From positions 11,328,041-11,392,040 of the forward strand of contig NC_134279.1 in the NCBI RefSeq assembly GCF_949628215.1: DNA of 64,000 bases, read 5' to 3'. Origin of the DNA: Phalacrocorax aristotelis (Eukaryota; Chordata; Aves; Suliformes; Phalacrocoracidae). Shown in pieces: positions 1-13,015 of this stretch; position 1 is the first letter of the stretch; each line of letters opens with the position of its first letter. Under the pieces are notes generated by a model. It saw only the letters and a list, made by a program, of their open reading frames with translations. It did no database searches and was not told the origin of the DNA. A program made the translations under genes and the position numbers.

Positions 1-380
1 TCTTTGCACAGTTGAATGTTTAGGAATTGGGCCATCAATTTACGTCAAATCGACTACCACAGAACTAGCACAAAGAGCGGTTTAACGTACAATCATTATC
101 CATCTCCCTGAATTAGATTAGAACAAATGACCTAGAGGAGAAGAATGTTCATGTCTGTATACTGTATACTGGGACACATTGTCTCACAATCCTTTGATTA
201 TTTTTCAAAGGAATAAAAAAAGTGCATGTAAATATTTTTGGGGTATTTTGATCTAGTTAGGATCATAAAGGCCTATATCTGTATGGCAGGATATGTAACA
301 CAATATTTTCTGCTGATGTTTAACATAAACATATGAAGAGATATTTTAAGCAAGAAGTTTTTACTATTTTGGAAAACTCT

Positions 381-416
381 CCCCCCCCCCCCCCCCCCCC
401 AAAAAAAAAAAAAAAA
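381..416. repeat. Homopolymer block: 20 C followed by 16 A
   Basis: Twenty consecutive C are followed directly by sixteen A, then a short A/G-rich tail. The complementary strand has a G20 run that can form a G-quadruplex, and the C strand can form an i-motif. Such runs are length-polymorphic and error-prone in sequencing, so the exact length is uncertain. Confidence 0.9.
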
Positions 417-825
417 GAAAAAAAGGAGGAAATTACAATTTTGTACACTTAATATGATGGAAGAATAATCTTCTTTGGTTTTTTGTTTAGATAGATCTCA
501 TTTTTAGAAACTATTTGTGTAGTTTTATCACAGCTATGATAAGACATTATTGCATTACATTTGCATGAACATACATAGCAGCTATTTTGAATGGGTCACT
601 TGATTAATTTTTAAAAATGAGGCCTGTCTACATTTTTTCCTTTTAAAATTAGCCTGCTTGATTTCTAATAGAGATCGGGTAAGCTTGTGAGCTGTCTGAT
701 CCCTTCATTAATCATTTTTAACTCAAGTAAAAGCAAACAAATTAGCACCAATAAGTTGCATGTGCATATTACAGTTCTTGGGATAAGAAGAAGGAAAACA
801 TTGTAATGCTGGATTAAAAAAAAAG

Positions 826-847
826 AAATTGCATTGAAATGCAATTT
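826..847. repeat. Perfect inverted repeat, 10-bp arms
   Basis: The arms AAATTGCATT (826-835) and AATGCAATTT (838-847) are exact reverse complements separated by GA. An A-rich run precedes them and a T-rich run follows, so a longer imperfect stem is possible. No function can be assigned from sequence alone. Confidence 0.85.
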
Positions 848-3800
848 TTTATTGGTGTGAATAAACAAATGCATAGTAAAAGAGTTGTTTATTACTGAAT
901 AGTACAGTTTTGTGCTCAGAAAGGATGTTAAAATTGTATTTTTCAACTTTAAATCTGATCCACGTAGCTGAATATCCTGCATACTCTGTCACAGACAGTG
1001 GAACTTCTCACTTACATTCAGGAATTTATCTCTGGGACAGCATACAGCTCTCATTTCTGCACAAATGAGAATGACTTTATACATGCAAAATTGCTCAGCA
1101 AAAATGGAGGCTGAGCTGAAAAGCCAACATCTAATAATGCTAAGAAACCTAATTGAATATTTTTCCTTTTCTAAAAAGTCTAATAGAGCATTCCCATTTT
1201 TGCTGCACCTGAAATGCTACAAGATGTATTCGGTTGTATCTGAAGTGGCAAACTTTAGGTGTATCTTCTCTATTAGGTAAATAAAGCTTACAAAACAAAA
1301 AACCCAAAGCTGAAATAAAATTGAAACAGGTAATACTAATTGAAGTATAATAAGGGGAGAGCAAGATTACGTTGTATTTCTACTCACTGTAGGTCCTTTA
1401 TGGTCTTGAATAAACCACTTATAATGATTCTCATGATTCGCAACAATCACAATGATTGTTGCATAACTTCCAAAAGGTATTTTTATCTCACATTCATGAC
1501 TGGTTTGCATTCTTCATCTGAATGCACTCCTCTTGCAGCCATCGTTCAAAGGGAAGAACACTTACAGAGTGTTACTGCAATAACAGAAAGGAAACAGGTA
1601 ATTCAGAAAGCAAAATTAGAAAGGAATATATAAATATGCAAACATGACTTGGCTGTAACCCAGTAAAACCTATAAATTACATTATTTTAATCAATTTTCA
1701 TGAAAATAATGGATATAAGAAAAATAAATAAGCCTTCTTTTAATTTTAAAGCGCAGGTGTTAGCTCTTACATTTAAATACTATTTGCTTGGATCTCTTGA
1801 TGTAATTGTGATCTTGGACAGATCTAACAGTAACCTGTACTGTCGAAAATAATGATAACAAAATGTACCTGTTATTAGGTTTGCATAGCATCTTGTATCT
1901 TAAATGACTCTAGAGCTCTTTGCAACTACAATGCAGAAAAACAACTGAAAAAGTTTAAAAAACTTGAGTAACTTTTATTTGAAAGAAAATTATATTTTTA
2001 TTTTGTCTTAAAAATATTTCATTTCAACTATTCCTTTTCCACTAATAACCGTAGAAGTCTGTATTTGCCGGTTCTGACTGGAACACGTAGAAGTCTATAT
2101 CTGACTATCTCAGACCGGTGCTATATTTATTCATTTGTCAATTTTGAGAGTCCTTATGTCTGCCGTGAATATACCATCTGTGGAGATTTTCTTTTTTTTA
2201 AATAATGAAATACCATTTTCTGTGTTCCTACCAGTGGAATATGAAAAAAACAAGCAGGAAGTTTGCTTGAAACTTCAGGAGTAGTTTTTGAGATCCCTGT
2301 GTAACACTGGTTTAAAATTCCAAAATGCCTCTTGTCCTATAAATTTAAATCCTATGACAAAGGTAATTTAGCCCCTTATGGACGTCTCTTTGGAAAGCAA
2401 TGAGATGTTTGCAGTTAACATTTTCAAAGGCACTAAAGTTATTTATTTTTGATAGGCAAATTCTATTCATTATGAATAAATGCTGTTCTTAAGTGTACAA
2501 CCTCCTTATTGTGACAGTCAGGAGCTGGAGAATTGAATGTGAGCTTAATCTTGGGTCCACGTGCAGCAAAGCATTTTCCTCTCTGCTTGCCTCTATCTGA
2601 GGAACTCCTTGGCCTGCACAGCAGAAGAAGTTATCCTTGTTTCTGGCTCTTTTGCTGCACATAACTCTGATTTTCCACTGTCATTTCCACTGCTTTAATT
2701 TTTGAGGGCTTCCCTTCCTTTTTTTTTTTTTTTGTAAATTTTCTTGACCAAAGGAGGGAAGATAGGGAAAGCCATTTAAAGAATTCAAAAAATAGCCAGT
2801 AAAAGAAGGAACTGCAAACTTACGGTGTTTGGACATGCACACTATAGGGATTGGTGTTGCTGTTTTATCTGGCAAACCTGTAAACAGCTCTATTTGTACA
2901 CTAGCCACTGAGAATCCACAGTTTCATGCTAGCAGTAGGATGACTGCTGCTGGGAAGGAGCTGTCAATATATTTAATTTGTTTTAGAAACATAGTATGGT
3001 GAAGTCAGAAGAGTGAAAAATGATGTATTTGGTACCTTCTTGTAAGACAGGCAGTAGAAGATACAGACAATTAGAATATAATTTTTAACTTCAATATCTA
3101 ATAAATTGTTGGAAGAACTAAATACAATGATAGTAATCAATGTGGATTCACTGAAAATCCAAACTCCTAAGGTAATTTAATTTCTTTCTTTGATAGGATA
3201 ATTGTCTTTATTGGTTGAAGAAAACACAGTGGACATGGGGAAGCAAATCTTCAGAACTTGCTTCCTAAATTCTGCCTGAAAGTAACGCGCATGTATGAGT
3301 TGCAAGAGTAAATCTGCATTTCTTGCATACACATGAATCTATTTTGTATGTGTAAATGATGTTACTTTACATGACATTTTCACAGGTAATCAGGAGTAAT
3401 GTGGATTAGAAAGAAAAAAAAATGAATGCAGAGTAGATTCACCAAAGAAGTTACGGGGATGACAGACTCCTGTTTTAGCAAGTGACCCAAGTCCTCTGAC
3501 TCTAACTTTTCACCTCCAGCATCATGGCTGCATTCAGCACTGGAAAAGGATTCATTACGAAAATGCTTGAATGCAACCTATCTTTATTCATAAGGAATTT
3601 GTAGATGCTGATATTGTGGATTCATCTTATGTCAGAGTAAACTTCTGTCACTTTGTGACTTCTTTAGTTGCCTATTTGTGCTTTAATTTGACATCCATCT
3701 ACTCTCAAGTGGAATTTAGATGACAATTGAATGTAGCTGCACACAGCTGTGGGTATTGATAGGAATCGAGATCTAAAAAAGTTCTTGCTTACAAATGAGG

Positions 3801-4857
3801 TGCAGTAATAGCCTTTTTTCTGCTCTGCTCGAGTTGAAGTGCTGTGTGCTTTGTACTTGCAATATTCTTTACGTCCAATATGGCTACACTGCTTCTAATT
3901 AATTAAACAGGATCCTTCCCAGCACTGGAATGTTAGGGTCTGTACTCTTACACACTCTGGCATGCCTTCAGCCTGTGTCAACTAGCTTTCTTCCCTAACA
4001 AGCCCTGGACATGGTGCGGGCGTCCAAACACGGGCCAGAGACCATTCCTGAAAGCAGACCGAATATGATCGCACTATATGGCCCCCATATACTGCTTGAT
4101 ATGGCTGAGAAATTTTAATAATGTGGATATAAATCATTCCATTCTGGTAGTCTTAAGTGACAAAGAATGGTCATGGGCAAATTTCATTCATAGATGGAAA
4201 CTGAGCCAATATGGCTTTCTGAATAAGAGAATCTTTGAAGGGATTGTGAGAAGTTTATATGATACTCTTAAGTATGTTATCCTGGTAAACTGGGAAGGAC
4301 TCTCTGAAACCTGAGTGTATGCTGCTCATGAAAACCAATGTTAAGTACTGTTGCTTTAGAAATGGAAAATAAAACCTTCACAAAAAGAGCGGGGACGTAC
4401 CTGCCAGATCCTAATGCCACCTAATCCCTGCTAGGAGAGGGAGGGGGTGGAAAAAACATCATGGCAAAGGTAAATTGCAGAGGAATACACAGTGTGATGC
4501 TGATGTAATACTGTAATGTGTGTTACCTCGTGTAAGAACAAGTAAATTTAATTATTTCAGGCAAAATCCAGCATGATTAATTTAGGCACCTCTGAAGGCC
4601 ACCAAACGGTGACTTGTACATGCCTGCTTCTCCCTTGAATCTATAGGGAACTTAGGCACTTTAGAGCAATTTAGGAGGAATGGTTCATATCCCTCCTCTT
4701 CTCCCCAGGGCACTGAAAATGTTAAGTCACATTGTAGCCAGCCTTTAGTGTATTCTGCCTTGGTTAACTCTCAAACTGACATGTTCATTTTCAGGCTTGT
4801 CAGCTTAAAGAGAAGTATATTGTAGATTTCAGATTAGTACAATCAAATGGTGAATTT

Positions 4858-4878
4858 GGGGGGGGGGGGGGGGGGGGG
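4858..4878. repeat. Run of 21 G
   Basis: An uninterrupted G21 run in otherwise AT-rich DNA. It can form a G-quadruplex on the + strand. Its length is likely to vary between individuals and assemblies. Confidence 0.9.
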
Positions 4879-6924
4879 AACCTAAAACCACACAGAAGGT
4901 TGAGGAGAAGAAATGATTTTTGTGTACAAATACATAAGTGATTTCTATAAAAAAAAAAAAAAAGGAATCAAATACTGGTATTGCCAAGGATACTACCAAA
5001 ATTATTAGCTTACAGTGCCCCAGGAACAATGTGAATTTGCTACTAGAACATGTATGCAGTTAGAATAAGTTGTTGATGGAGAATTCAGAAATATTCTTAG
5101 GGAATATGCTCCGTGCTAAGCTTGAAATACATCAGGAATAATTTAGGAGTTATTTAATTGGTCTTAATATAGTACCTGATTATAAGAACTCTTGCAAAAT
5201 TAAATATTCCATGATTCTCTAAATATAATGGTGATGTCATGTATTATCTTCTGTGTTTTCAGGTAGATAATACAGTTTTAACAGTACAGAGAGACAAAAA
5301 TGCTTTCTTCTGCTCACTGTACCTTGTGGGGAAACTGTCTTTAGTATTTTTACGGTACATTATACAATATAGCTTAGCGCTTTCTGTACTGAATTGTAGT
5401 AACTAAAAAGCATTGTTTCTGTAGTAAATAATGGCAACCAGAGATAAATCAAATCTGACATGTACTACGCCACTGGGCTGTTGCTGGCAGTGAAAAAAAA
5501 TATGTCAGCATTTAGAACAGAAAATCAAATGCACATAAAAGTACCTTATGTGCCATAGAACATTGATGACAAAATCCAGGACCTGATTCAAAAGAAAATC
5601 CTTCTTAATCGTGTGTTTAATGTAAAGCACATGTTGATTAAGGTCAGTGCTTCAACTTAAGCCTATGCTTGAGGATAGTCCTAAACAGAGAGAAATTTTA
5701 TCTGGCGCTTCCATGAACTGGGACTAGGATACTTAATCTTAAGACCTTAAGTACTTTTTTTTTTTTTTCTCAGAGAATCAGCTAAGTCCAGGTAGAATTT
5801 AAATCTCAGAGCACTCAATAGCACCTGAGAAACATTATTTCAGTGACTGTCATGGTGTATCAACGTTTGTATCGGGTATCCCACTGCCGTATGAAAATAG
5901 TTACCAAGACATGTTCCAGACATCAAAAATGGCTTTTAAGTATGTATTTTCTGATCTTGAAATGAAGCCAATAGAAGTGGCAATATGTGTCAGTCAGAAA
6001 TTTGGTCAATAAACTTTTTTCAAAAAAGAGTGGTAGTCTGTTTAAGTTGTCGATACAGAAAACACTATGTTCAAATTCGTAAAGTGGCAGTTTTGTACTA
6101 AAGTGCAAAGGACAAACAAAGCTCTTTCCCCCTTTTCATGCAGTAGGTAATACTGTTTGTCATCTTTACTAGATTATGGTCAGTGCAGTGTCCACCACTG
6201 TCAAATTTTGGCTTGGCTGGGAATCACTGTTTCTTGAACTGATTTAAATGAATATAGACATGGAAATGAATGCACTTAATGCAAGACAAAAGGAAAGGAC
6301 AATGTATGTGGTTACATTGTTTACTTTATACAAAAGGCAGCTTTTTGGCATAATCATCTTTGTTCCAGAAGTAAAGACGTATTCTCAAAGGAAGAAAAGA
6401 TTTTAATGGTCTGTGGGTTTATTTATTTAGCTAAAAGCAAGTCTGTTTCCAGAAAAGATTCAGTACAACAATTATAAACTTTTGCATTTTGGCCTACTTT
6501 ATTTATTCACAGCCTGAAGACCTAACGCTCACAACTCTAATTTTTTTTTTCACATGAGATCTGGGTAATTGTACCCATCAGTCTAAACACTGTTTGTTTA
6601 TTTTAGAAACAATATTTATATTTTGGGTTTTGCAGATGCCAGAGAGAAGGTTTCAGTCATATCGAATTCTGTGTCTTTATTAGGGACAAATTCCGCTTTG
6701 GTGCAACTTACATGATCATGTGCAGGAGCTTCTCCTGCTGTCCCTGTCTTGTCAGATGCCAGAAATGGCCAGACACAATGTGGTCACGTTCTTACCTAAC
6801 TCCCTCGGTGGCCTCCAGGAGCCTTCAGGCATATACAGAAGCACATAAACAGTGGCCACGGGAGCCAATGGGCTCACTGACATTAGGGGAGAGTTGGCCT
6901 TTATATTTCTTTTTTATTTTTTAG

Positions 6925-6933
6925 AGTACAAAA
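6925..6933 (+). other. Possible 9-nt microexon
   Basis: A T-rich tract ending in TTTTTTAG is followed by only nine bases, AGTACAAAA, and then by a near-consensus donor, GTAAGTATG. Nine bases would insert three codons without shifting the frame, as neuronal microexons do. The interval lies upstream of the candidate + strand terminal exon at 11.8 kb, so it could be internal to the same transcript. The acceptor and donor could equally be a chance pairing, and nothing in the nine bases themselves is diagnostic. Confidence 0.15.
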
Positions 6934-9404
6934 GTAAGTATGTTCCATCTTCCTTTTTTTTTCAACTATTTGATATAATACAGAGTTAACAAAACCACAT
7001 TAATTGTGTAAAATGTAAGAGGGGCATCTGGATCTCAAGGTATGTTGTCCAGGTGTGCTCTGCAGAATACATAGATCTAAAGCACAAAGTCTCTTAACTA
7101 AAGCCGTGAAAGAAAATAAAGTTCCCCATAAACTAACTCATGAGGAAAACATGTATGAGAAAAATATTATTTTCATATTTGTGTACCAAAGTTTATCAAA
7201 CTGGATAAGACAATCTCTTTTTATAATGCCATTAGTGGAGTTTTCATAAAGTATTATTAGCAATGCTTTAAAAAGCTTCTTTAAGTAATAGCTCATTAAA
7301 AACAAAAAAAAACTTTATGGATTGCAAAAGATACTGAATTGACACCTGCAATGACTGGAATACTTTTTTATCCACAGAACATGGGTGGCAGCAGAGTAAA
7401 CCCCATCCTACATCCCCCAGCCCCAGCCGTGTGTCTCACCCTTTACCTGGATACACCACTACAAAGGGTGAGGGAGCTATGGTAGTTTACTCTGCATTCC
7501 CATTCACTTGTTGACCTCTTTCCAAAAATATAGTTGCTGATAACTGAACTAGCACTTCAGGTTAACTGAAACAGCCAGGTTATTTCGTATAGAATACCTC
7601 CTACCGCTACTTAAATCCTGGTCTCTCTTCAATTGGGCTGAGTTAAAACAAGAATGCTGAATTTGCAGTCTGTCGGTTGTCACCAGAATTATCTATTCCT
7701 GGCTCTGTCAAAGCTAATGGGACTTGGTGAAGGGCAATATTTCATCTGCTACAGTTAACGTATAGACTGTAAAGCAAACCATAAAAATATAAAGAGAGAT
7801 AAAATTAATAATGCAAATTTAAAACCAACATTGCCATAATATATATGAGGTAATTAACTCTTTTGAAATTATTGTTAATGACAAGTGAAAGGCATTCACT
7901 GTAAAGCCTGAATAGCTGGGCTATTTCTGAGTGGAATGCAGGAGGTTACAGCCTCCCGTAATCTCTGCATCAGTTGCAGTGTTGTGTGGGGACCACCTGA
8001 TCCGCATCAACGTGGCGTGGTGAGGCACACCTTTTTTTTGCAGGGGACCCACAAGAAAACACGTGCTGCATTGAGTGCTTGCATAGAAGCCCATATCTGA
8101 AAGCCCATATGAAGACAAATATTACTTAGATGTTGTGCTAACTTACAGCATTTGGATCTGAAATAGCAAGATAACAGTTTACGTACTGGCTTTCCCCCCT
8201 GTTCTCCTGTTGCATAGCTTGCTTTGATTTAAAAGAGAGATTTTAGGTTCCAGTGTCATCTTTCTCCTAAGTGAAGGGGGACCAGCAGTATTTCTGTAAC
8301 AGTAGCAGCATGCCTGGCATTTGATATTCTTTGGAGATTTTTATTATCTATGGGTTCATTTGGATCTTTAGGCTGTTGGCACTTGGGGGAACTCAGCAGT
8401 CATTCTGTTACACCGGACACAATGCTGCGGGAGTTTGTGGAGCTCTCAGAGATAGTATGGAATGAAAATGACAATAGTTAGAAAAGGTATAGAATGAGTC
8501 TTCTTTTGCTGCTGTGGTTGCCAGCTGTGGCGGGATGCAGTGGGCCTTCTCTCCATCCTAGTTAGATCAGCTAGCAATACTAAGCAGGGGGGAAATTTTA
8601 TTCAGGAGTTTGAAGGTCTTCCAAGTACAGGCAATCGCTTCTAGGGTTTGCCAAAAGAGATGTGTATGACTGTATTCATGGCTGTAAAGTAGTGGTCTGA
8701 CATGAAGTTTGGATGCTATAGGATGATTCACAACAGGGTGAAGGGAAGATTTAGTAAAGAGACTAGGGCTTTGCAGTATTTCCTGTTCATTTCTGATTCA
8801 TAAGCTAGGAATAATCATTGCATACTTTATTTTCTCTTTTCTGTTTCTTATGTTAGTGCTTTTCATTCCGTTTTCTGTTCATCTACCTCTGATGTCTCTA
8901 CATGTCTTCTCTTGTCAGGAGGCTTACTAATGCCTACCAAGGAACAAATGAATCTTAATGTATTTTTTCTGGGTTTTATTTGCAGTTTTTATTGCAATTC
9001 CATACAAATTTTATGCATTAAGCGCTCTTACTGTAGCACTCAAAATCTTTGTTAAGGTCTCTGGGGAAGGATCAATAGTCAGTACAGAACAAATCGTGTA
9101 CCCTAAGAATTTTAATTGGAATACCTGTGATTAGTTAATCATCTTGTTCACCTCAAACACTATTAGAATATATGTACAAATAGTAGGATTACATTAACAG
9201 AATTGTGAAACTGCTTATTACTAAAACCCTCTTTCTAACTAATATCCGTACTCACACAGACTTAAAGCTTCCCTATGCACTAGTTTGAGAGTTCTGAACA
9301 GGAGATAAAATAGGGCTGAAAGAGAGCTGTGATCTCAGAGGAGATATTAGGCACCAGAAATTATGGTGTTCTTGTTCCAGCTCTTACACTGACTCTGATA
9401 CTTC
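6934..9404. other. Non-coding stretch, no gene recognised
   Basis: I see no exon, RNA gene or recognisable repeat here beyond short A and T runs. Open frames of about 65 codons are at chance level for this base composition. Confidence 0.55.
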
Positions 9405-9665
9405 CATTTCTATAGCACTTGCCATCTCTGGATCTCAAAGTGGATTATAAAGAATAGTGATTTAAACCTTCCTGCACCTCTAGGAGATAGGTAAGCAATA
9501 TTATTCCCATTTTACAGATGGAGAAATCGTGATACAGAGAGGCTTAGTGTTTCTGATTGAAGTTTATTTATGAACACACATGCATGCACACACACAGAGC
9601 CAGAAACAGATGTCAGAACTTTCATTGCCCTCTGTTTTAAGCTAAGTCCATCCTCCTTTCCATTT
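9405..9665 (-). mobile_element. Old MIR/CORE-SINE-like relic
   Basis: The core at 9478-9550 reads, on the + strand, as a degraded reverse complement of the MIR/L2 3' region. It has an 'aggagataggt' segment, then 'attcccattttacagatgg', then a 'gatacagagaggcttag' segment. Upstream, a 'tctggatctcaaag' segment matches the same family as I recall it from amniotes. Downstream, degraded sequence around 9595-9662 corresponds to the 'gagccaggaat...' part. Divergence is high, indicating an ancient insertion on the - strand. The exact subfamily cannot be set by eye. Confidence 0.65.
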
Positions 9666-11035
9666 AACCTCTCTGATTTATATTCCCCATCTGTAAAAGG
9701 ACGGAAACTGGTATAGACATGGAGAGATTTGCTTGCACATAAATTTCTGTACCAATACAGAAAAGAAAAAACATAGAGGACAAAAGTTGCCTTTTAAAGC
9801 CAATGCATTTATGTGTTGGCAGAGGATATTTTAGGATTTGGGAGAAGGATTTTTATAGGTGGGAGAGTTGCAGGTTTTCTGCACCCTGATGGGTAAAGTT
9901 TAGTTATTGCTATAAAATGGCCCAATTGTTTTGTAATATAAGCATATTAACTGATATGTAAAAATTTAAAAGTACACTCATTTACAAGGCAAAAGACTAG
10001 ACACAGCCAGTAACTCAGTCTCTGTATTATCTGAAAGAATATCATAACCAGATTTTGCTGTGCACCTCAAGTGCCACATCAATGTCACCAATGCTCTGCG
10101 TCAGACAGGAGCAGAAGGACAGCAGTGCTGCATGAAAGCAGCGGTCGCCCCGGCTGCATATCTGTGTAGTTTTCTCCTGTGAAAGTCCTGCTATGTCTGC
10201 ACTGCAGCATGAGCTCCTCAACGGCAGACAGCAATCTAGACTACCGTATTTACATATTTACAGGAGAACTGAAATTATTAGTCAACTTTTGGGAAAAGTT
10301 TTGAAGATCAAATCTGAAGTCTTGTTATTGTTATTACTATTATTGGAATGATTGCTTCTTGTAATATTTAAAAAGATATTTTAAAACATGTCTAGAAACT
10401 TGATTGGTCTGATCATATACTGCATCAAAGCATCATGAAGATTCTGATCTCATTAATCTTAATGACAATGTTAAAAAAAAAATCTTGTGGAAGCTTTTAA
10501 AAATCCTTTCTAATTCTGCTACTAATTTGCTACAGAATTGAAACATCCAAAACATAATATGTTAGATGTTTTAATTTTTATGTTAATAACACATCCGGCA
10601 ATTGTCCCCATGTTGAACAGATAGCTCATGCAGAAACGTTTTTTGCATTTTTCTGCGTGCATCCTATGGCATAGGCAGGCTAGATCAGACGAACGTACAA
10701 CACCCACATTAACATTCTCCTGTAAGTAATCTAACTTCCCTGTGATACAGTAGATATATTTCATATGTTTACTAGTGAATATATACAGTGAATAAGTATG
10801 GCTAATGTACATATTTATGTTAAATGGAACGGAGACTGGATGTGTCTGTGTGTCAGCATGCAAGCATCAACATGTATATATGGCTGGCTTGATTCAAAGA
10901 TTCATTCTAAAGTTAAGATTCCTTTTTCTTTTAGTTGTAACACTTCATGCAGCAAAAATATACTGAATTTCAGGTAGGGATTTAGTTGATTTGGAGCTAA
11001 GGTAAAACCTGATTTTATCGTTACAAGCTTTACTA

Positions 11036-11066
11036 AATAATGATGATGATGATGATGATAATAATA
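11036..11066. repeat. (TGA)n/(TAA)n trinucleotide microsatellite
   Basis: About six TGA units run into ATAATAATA. It directly precedes a SINE-like relic, where such A-rich or trinucleotide ends are common. Confidence 0.85.
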
Positions 11067-11077
11067 CTTCAGCAAGT

Positions 11078-11155
11078 GAGTTAGTTCCTTGTCTCAAATT
11101 CATGTGAGACAGAGATCAGAATTTAACCCAGGGTCTTCCTGAACGCTAGAACAAA
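11078..11155 (-). mobile_element. Fragment of MIR/CORE-SINE-like repeat
   Basis: The segments 'acagagatcagaatttaacc' and 'cagggtcttcctgaacgct' resemble the 'gcagagccaggaatagaacc / caggtcttcctgac' part of old amniote SINEs, in the same orientation as the relic at 9.4 kb. The rest of the element is not recognisable. Confidence 0.4.
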
Positions 11156-11824
11156 TCATTTGTTACCTTTGCTCCCAATTACAGTTAAAATGGCCAGTGT
11201 CTTGAGGTAATATAGCTACCACAGCTGGTGGATTAGGATATGGGTTTGCTAATGCATTGACCTTCCTTGTCTGTGTAACACGAGTTAATTTCCAGCCTGA
11301 CAGTAAATGCTGAAATTTGAATTGTAGCACTAATGCACCATTTCTTCGTCTCTGTCAAACCAGACTAAAGGGTTGTTGGGTGATGAGGATAATGGTTCAC
11401 TTTGAAAGAGAAGGAAAACCAGCTTCTGAATGTTTGGGGGATTCTAGATCTTGCTTCAACTAACAAGCTGAACTAGAAAAAAATAGGCTTGGAAATTCCA
11501 GTAATATTGAACCTGCAAGTCTGACTATTTGCCTTGTTCTTATACCTATTCTGTATAGGCACATTGGAATACTTGCCATGACATGTTAGACAGAATAATA
11601 AAACAGCATGTGAAGTTTGGTTTTCAGGCTATCAAGCCTCAGAAAGACTTTTCTCTGAAAAGTGAATCAACATTAAACTGTTTGCTACAATGGGAATTTT
11701 AAGTGACAGTTTGTGGCAAGTTTTGCTTGTTTCTCTACACTCTAAGAATTACTAAACCTAAGAACTGTTGGAGACTGACTTTTTTTCCCCCCCTCTCAGA
11801 AGTGTCTTTCTTTCTTTCCCGCAG

Positions 11825-11953
11825 CACGGAAAAGGATATGCTAGTCACTTCTACAGGACTTACCTGAAGCAGCATGATTTGCACAAAAGTCGACCAACAA
11901 AAAGCATCAACTTTCAACTTCATTATCTTGGCCATCCAGTTCTGTGTAACTGA
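11825..11953 (+). CDS. Candidate terminal coding exon, product unknown
   Basis: A strong splice acceptor (long C/T tract ending in TTTCCCGCAG at 11824) opens an exon with a frame of 42 residues ending in TGA at 11951-11953. The deduced tail starts HGKGYASHFYRTYL and ends LGHPVLCN; it is basic and rich in His and Tyr. I do not recognise it. A second frame starting one base later is open for 13 codons (beginning TEKDMLV) and stops at 11865-11867, so the true reading frame depends on upstream exons that I could not identify. It is followed by AT-rich sequence with AATAAA at 12425. Alternatives are a non-coding terminal exon of a lncRNA or a chance acceptor. The strong acceptor and nearby poly(A) signal make this the best-supported exon in the window, but coding status is uncertain. 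Confidence 0.35.
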   Translation, partial: HGKGYASHFYRTYLKQHDLHKSRPTKSINFQLHYLGHPVLCN

Positions 11954-12424
11954 AGGATTTGTGTGCTGTTGGAGACATCATGGCCAACAATAGGACCTAA
12001 TTGCTCTCAGCAGGCCTGAGAAATGAGTTGAAATGTGTAGAACTGTAGAAACTTCAGAGGTAACTGATCTTGCCTCTCTGATCAGTGTGTGCCTGTTTAC
12101 AGCACTATATATCTTTCGCTCTCCAAAATGTCACTGAGCCCTTTAGATGTTTATATTCACCACAAGAAGCCAATCATACAGATAAAAGAAATGTGCATTA
12201 TAAATGCAATATCACTGTTTTAAACTTGACTGTTTTATATTATTTTTGTGTGATCGAGTGTTCCCCAAACTATTCCAACTTTACAAGAGAGATTGTGATC
12301 ATGTTCTTTTCACCCGTGGGTCATAAAAATGTTGTTAATCTGAAGACCCACAAAATTATCAAAGACATTCTGTAGTTTATACACCGTGTTGCAAAGTGTT
12401 TACTGTACTATTTCAAAGCTTCTA

Positions 12425-12430
12425 AATAAA
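12425..12430 (+). terminator. Poly(A) signal AATAAA
   Basis: A canonical hexamer about 470 bases downstream of the candidate stop at 11953. TA-rich sequence follows. It supports a + strand transcript end here, although AATAAA also arises often by chance in DNA this AT-rich. Confidence 0.4.
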
Positions 12431-12956
12431 TATAAAATATATATATATTATATTATATATAATTTTCCGAAAAACGTGGTACAACTTAGTTGATTTTTAA
12501 ATGGATTCATACAGTCTACACCATACACTAAAGTGAGAAGGTAATTCAGGGTTCCTAAGCTATCCTTGCTAAAAACAAAAAATAAAATAAACCTTTAATA
12601 GTACTTCCCCAATATTCGTATTTTGGTCAATCCTGTTTTTCTTGTTGAAAAAAAAAAAAAAAAGCTGTAAGCAACAACATTTTGTCTAAAAGTTGTAATG
12701 AATTTTCAATGCCAAAGATGCAGCTGTCAATATTACCAGAATGAGCGCTATGTACTATCAGAGGTATAAATCACTCTCCATTATTTTGATTATATTTCTA
12801 CGGTTTTTAATTTGGAATCACAAAATCTTTTATATGGCTCTATAAACTCACCTGTATATGTTGTTAAAAAGAACACTGGGTGTCTGTACATTTTGCAATG
12901 TAAGATATAATGTAAGTGAAGTTAAGTATTTTAAGAAAATCATCCCAAACTCGTAA

Positions 12957-13015
12957 GTATGCATACATACATACGTACATACACACGCACAAACACCCAC
13001 GCATCTCTCTCTGAC
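12957..13015. repeat. (CATA)n/(CA)n microsatellite
   Basis: Imperfect CATA and CACA units end in a short CT run. It is simple sequence with no other signal. Confidence 0.75.

Larger units (their letters stand above)
1..6900. other. Non-coding stretch, no gene recognised
   Basis: I see no coding gene here. Open frames are short, of low-complexity composition and not bounded by convincing splice sites. The stretch is AT-rich with scattered T and A runs (for example 15 T at 2719-2733 and 15 A at 4949-4963). Its notable contents are the C/A homopolymer block near 381, the palindrome at 826-847 and the G run at 4858, each listed separately. It is most simply read as intron or intergenic DNA of a vertebrate genome. 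Confidence 0.6.
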
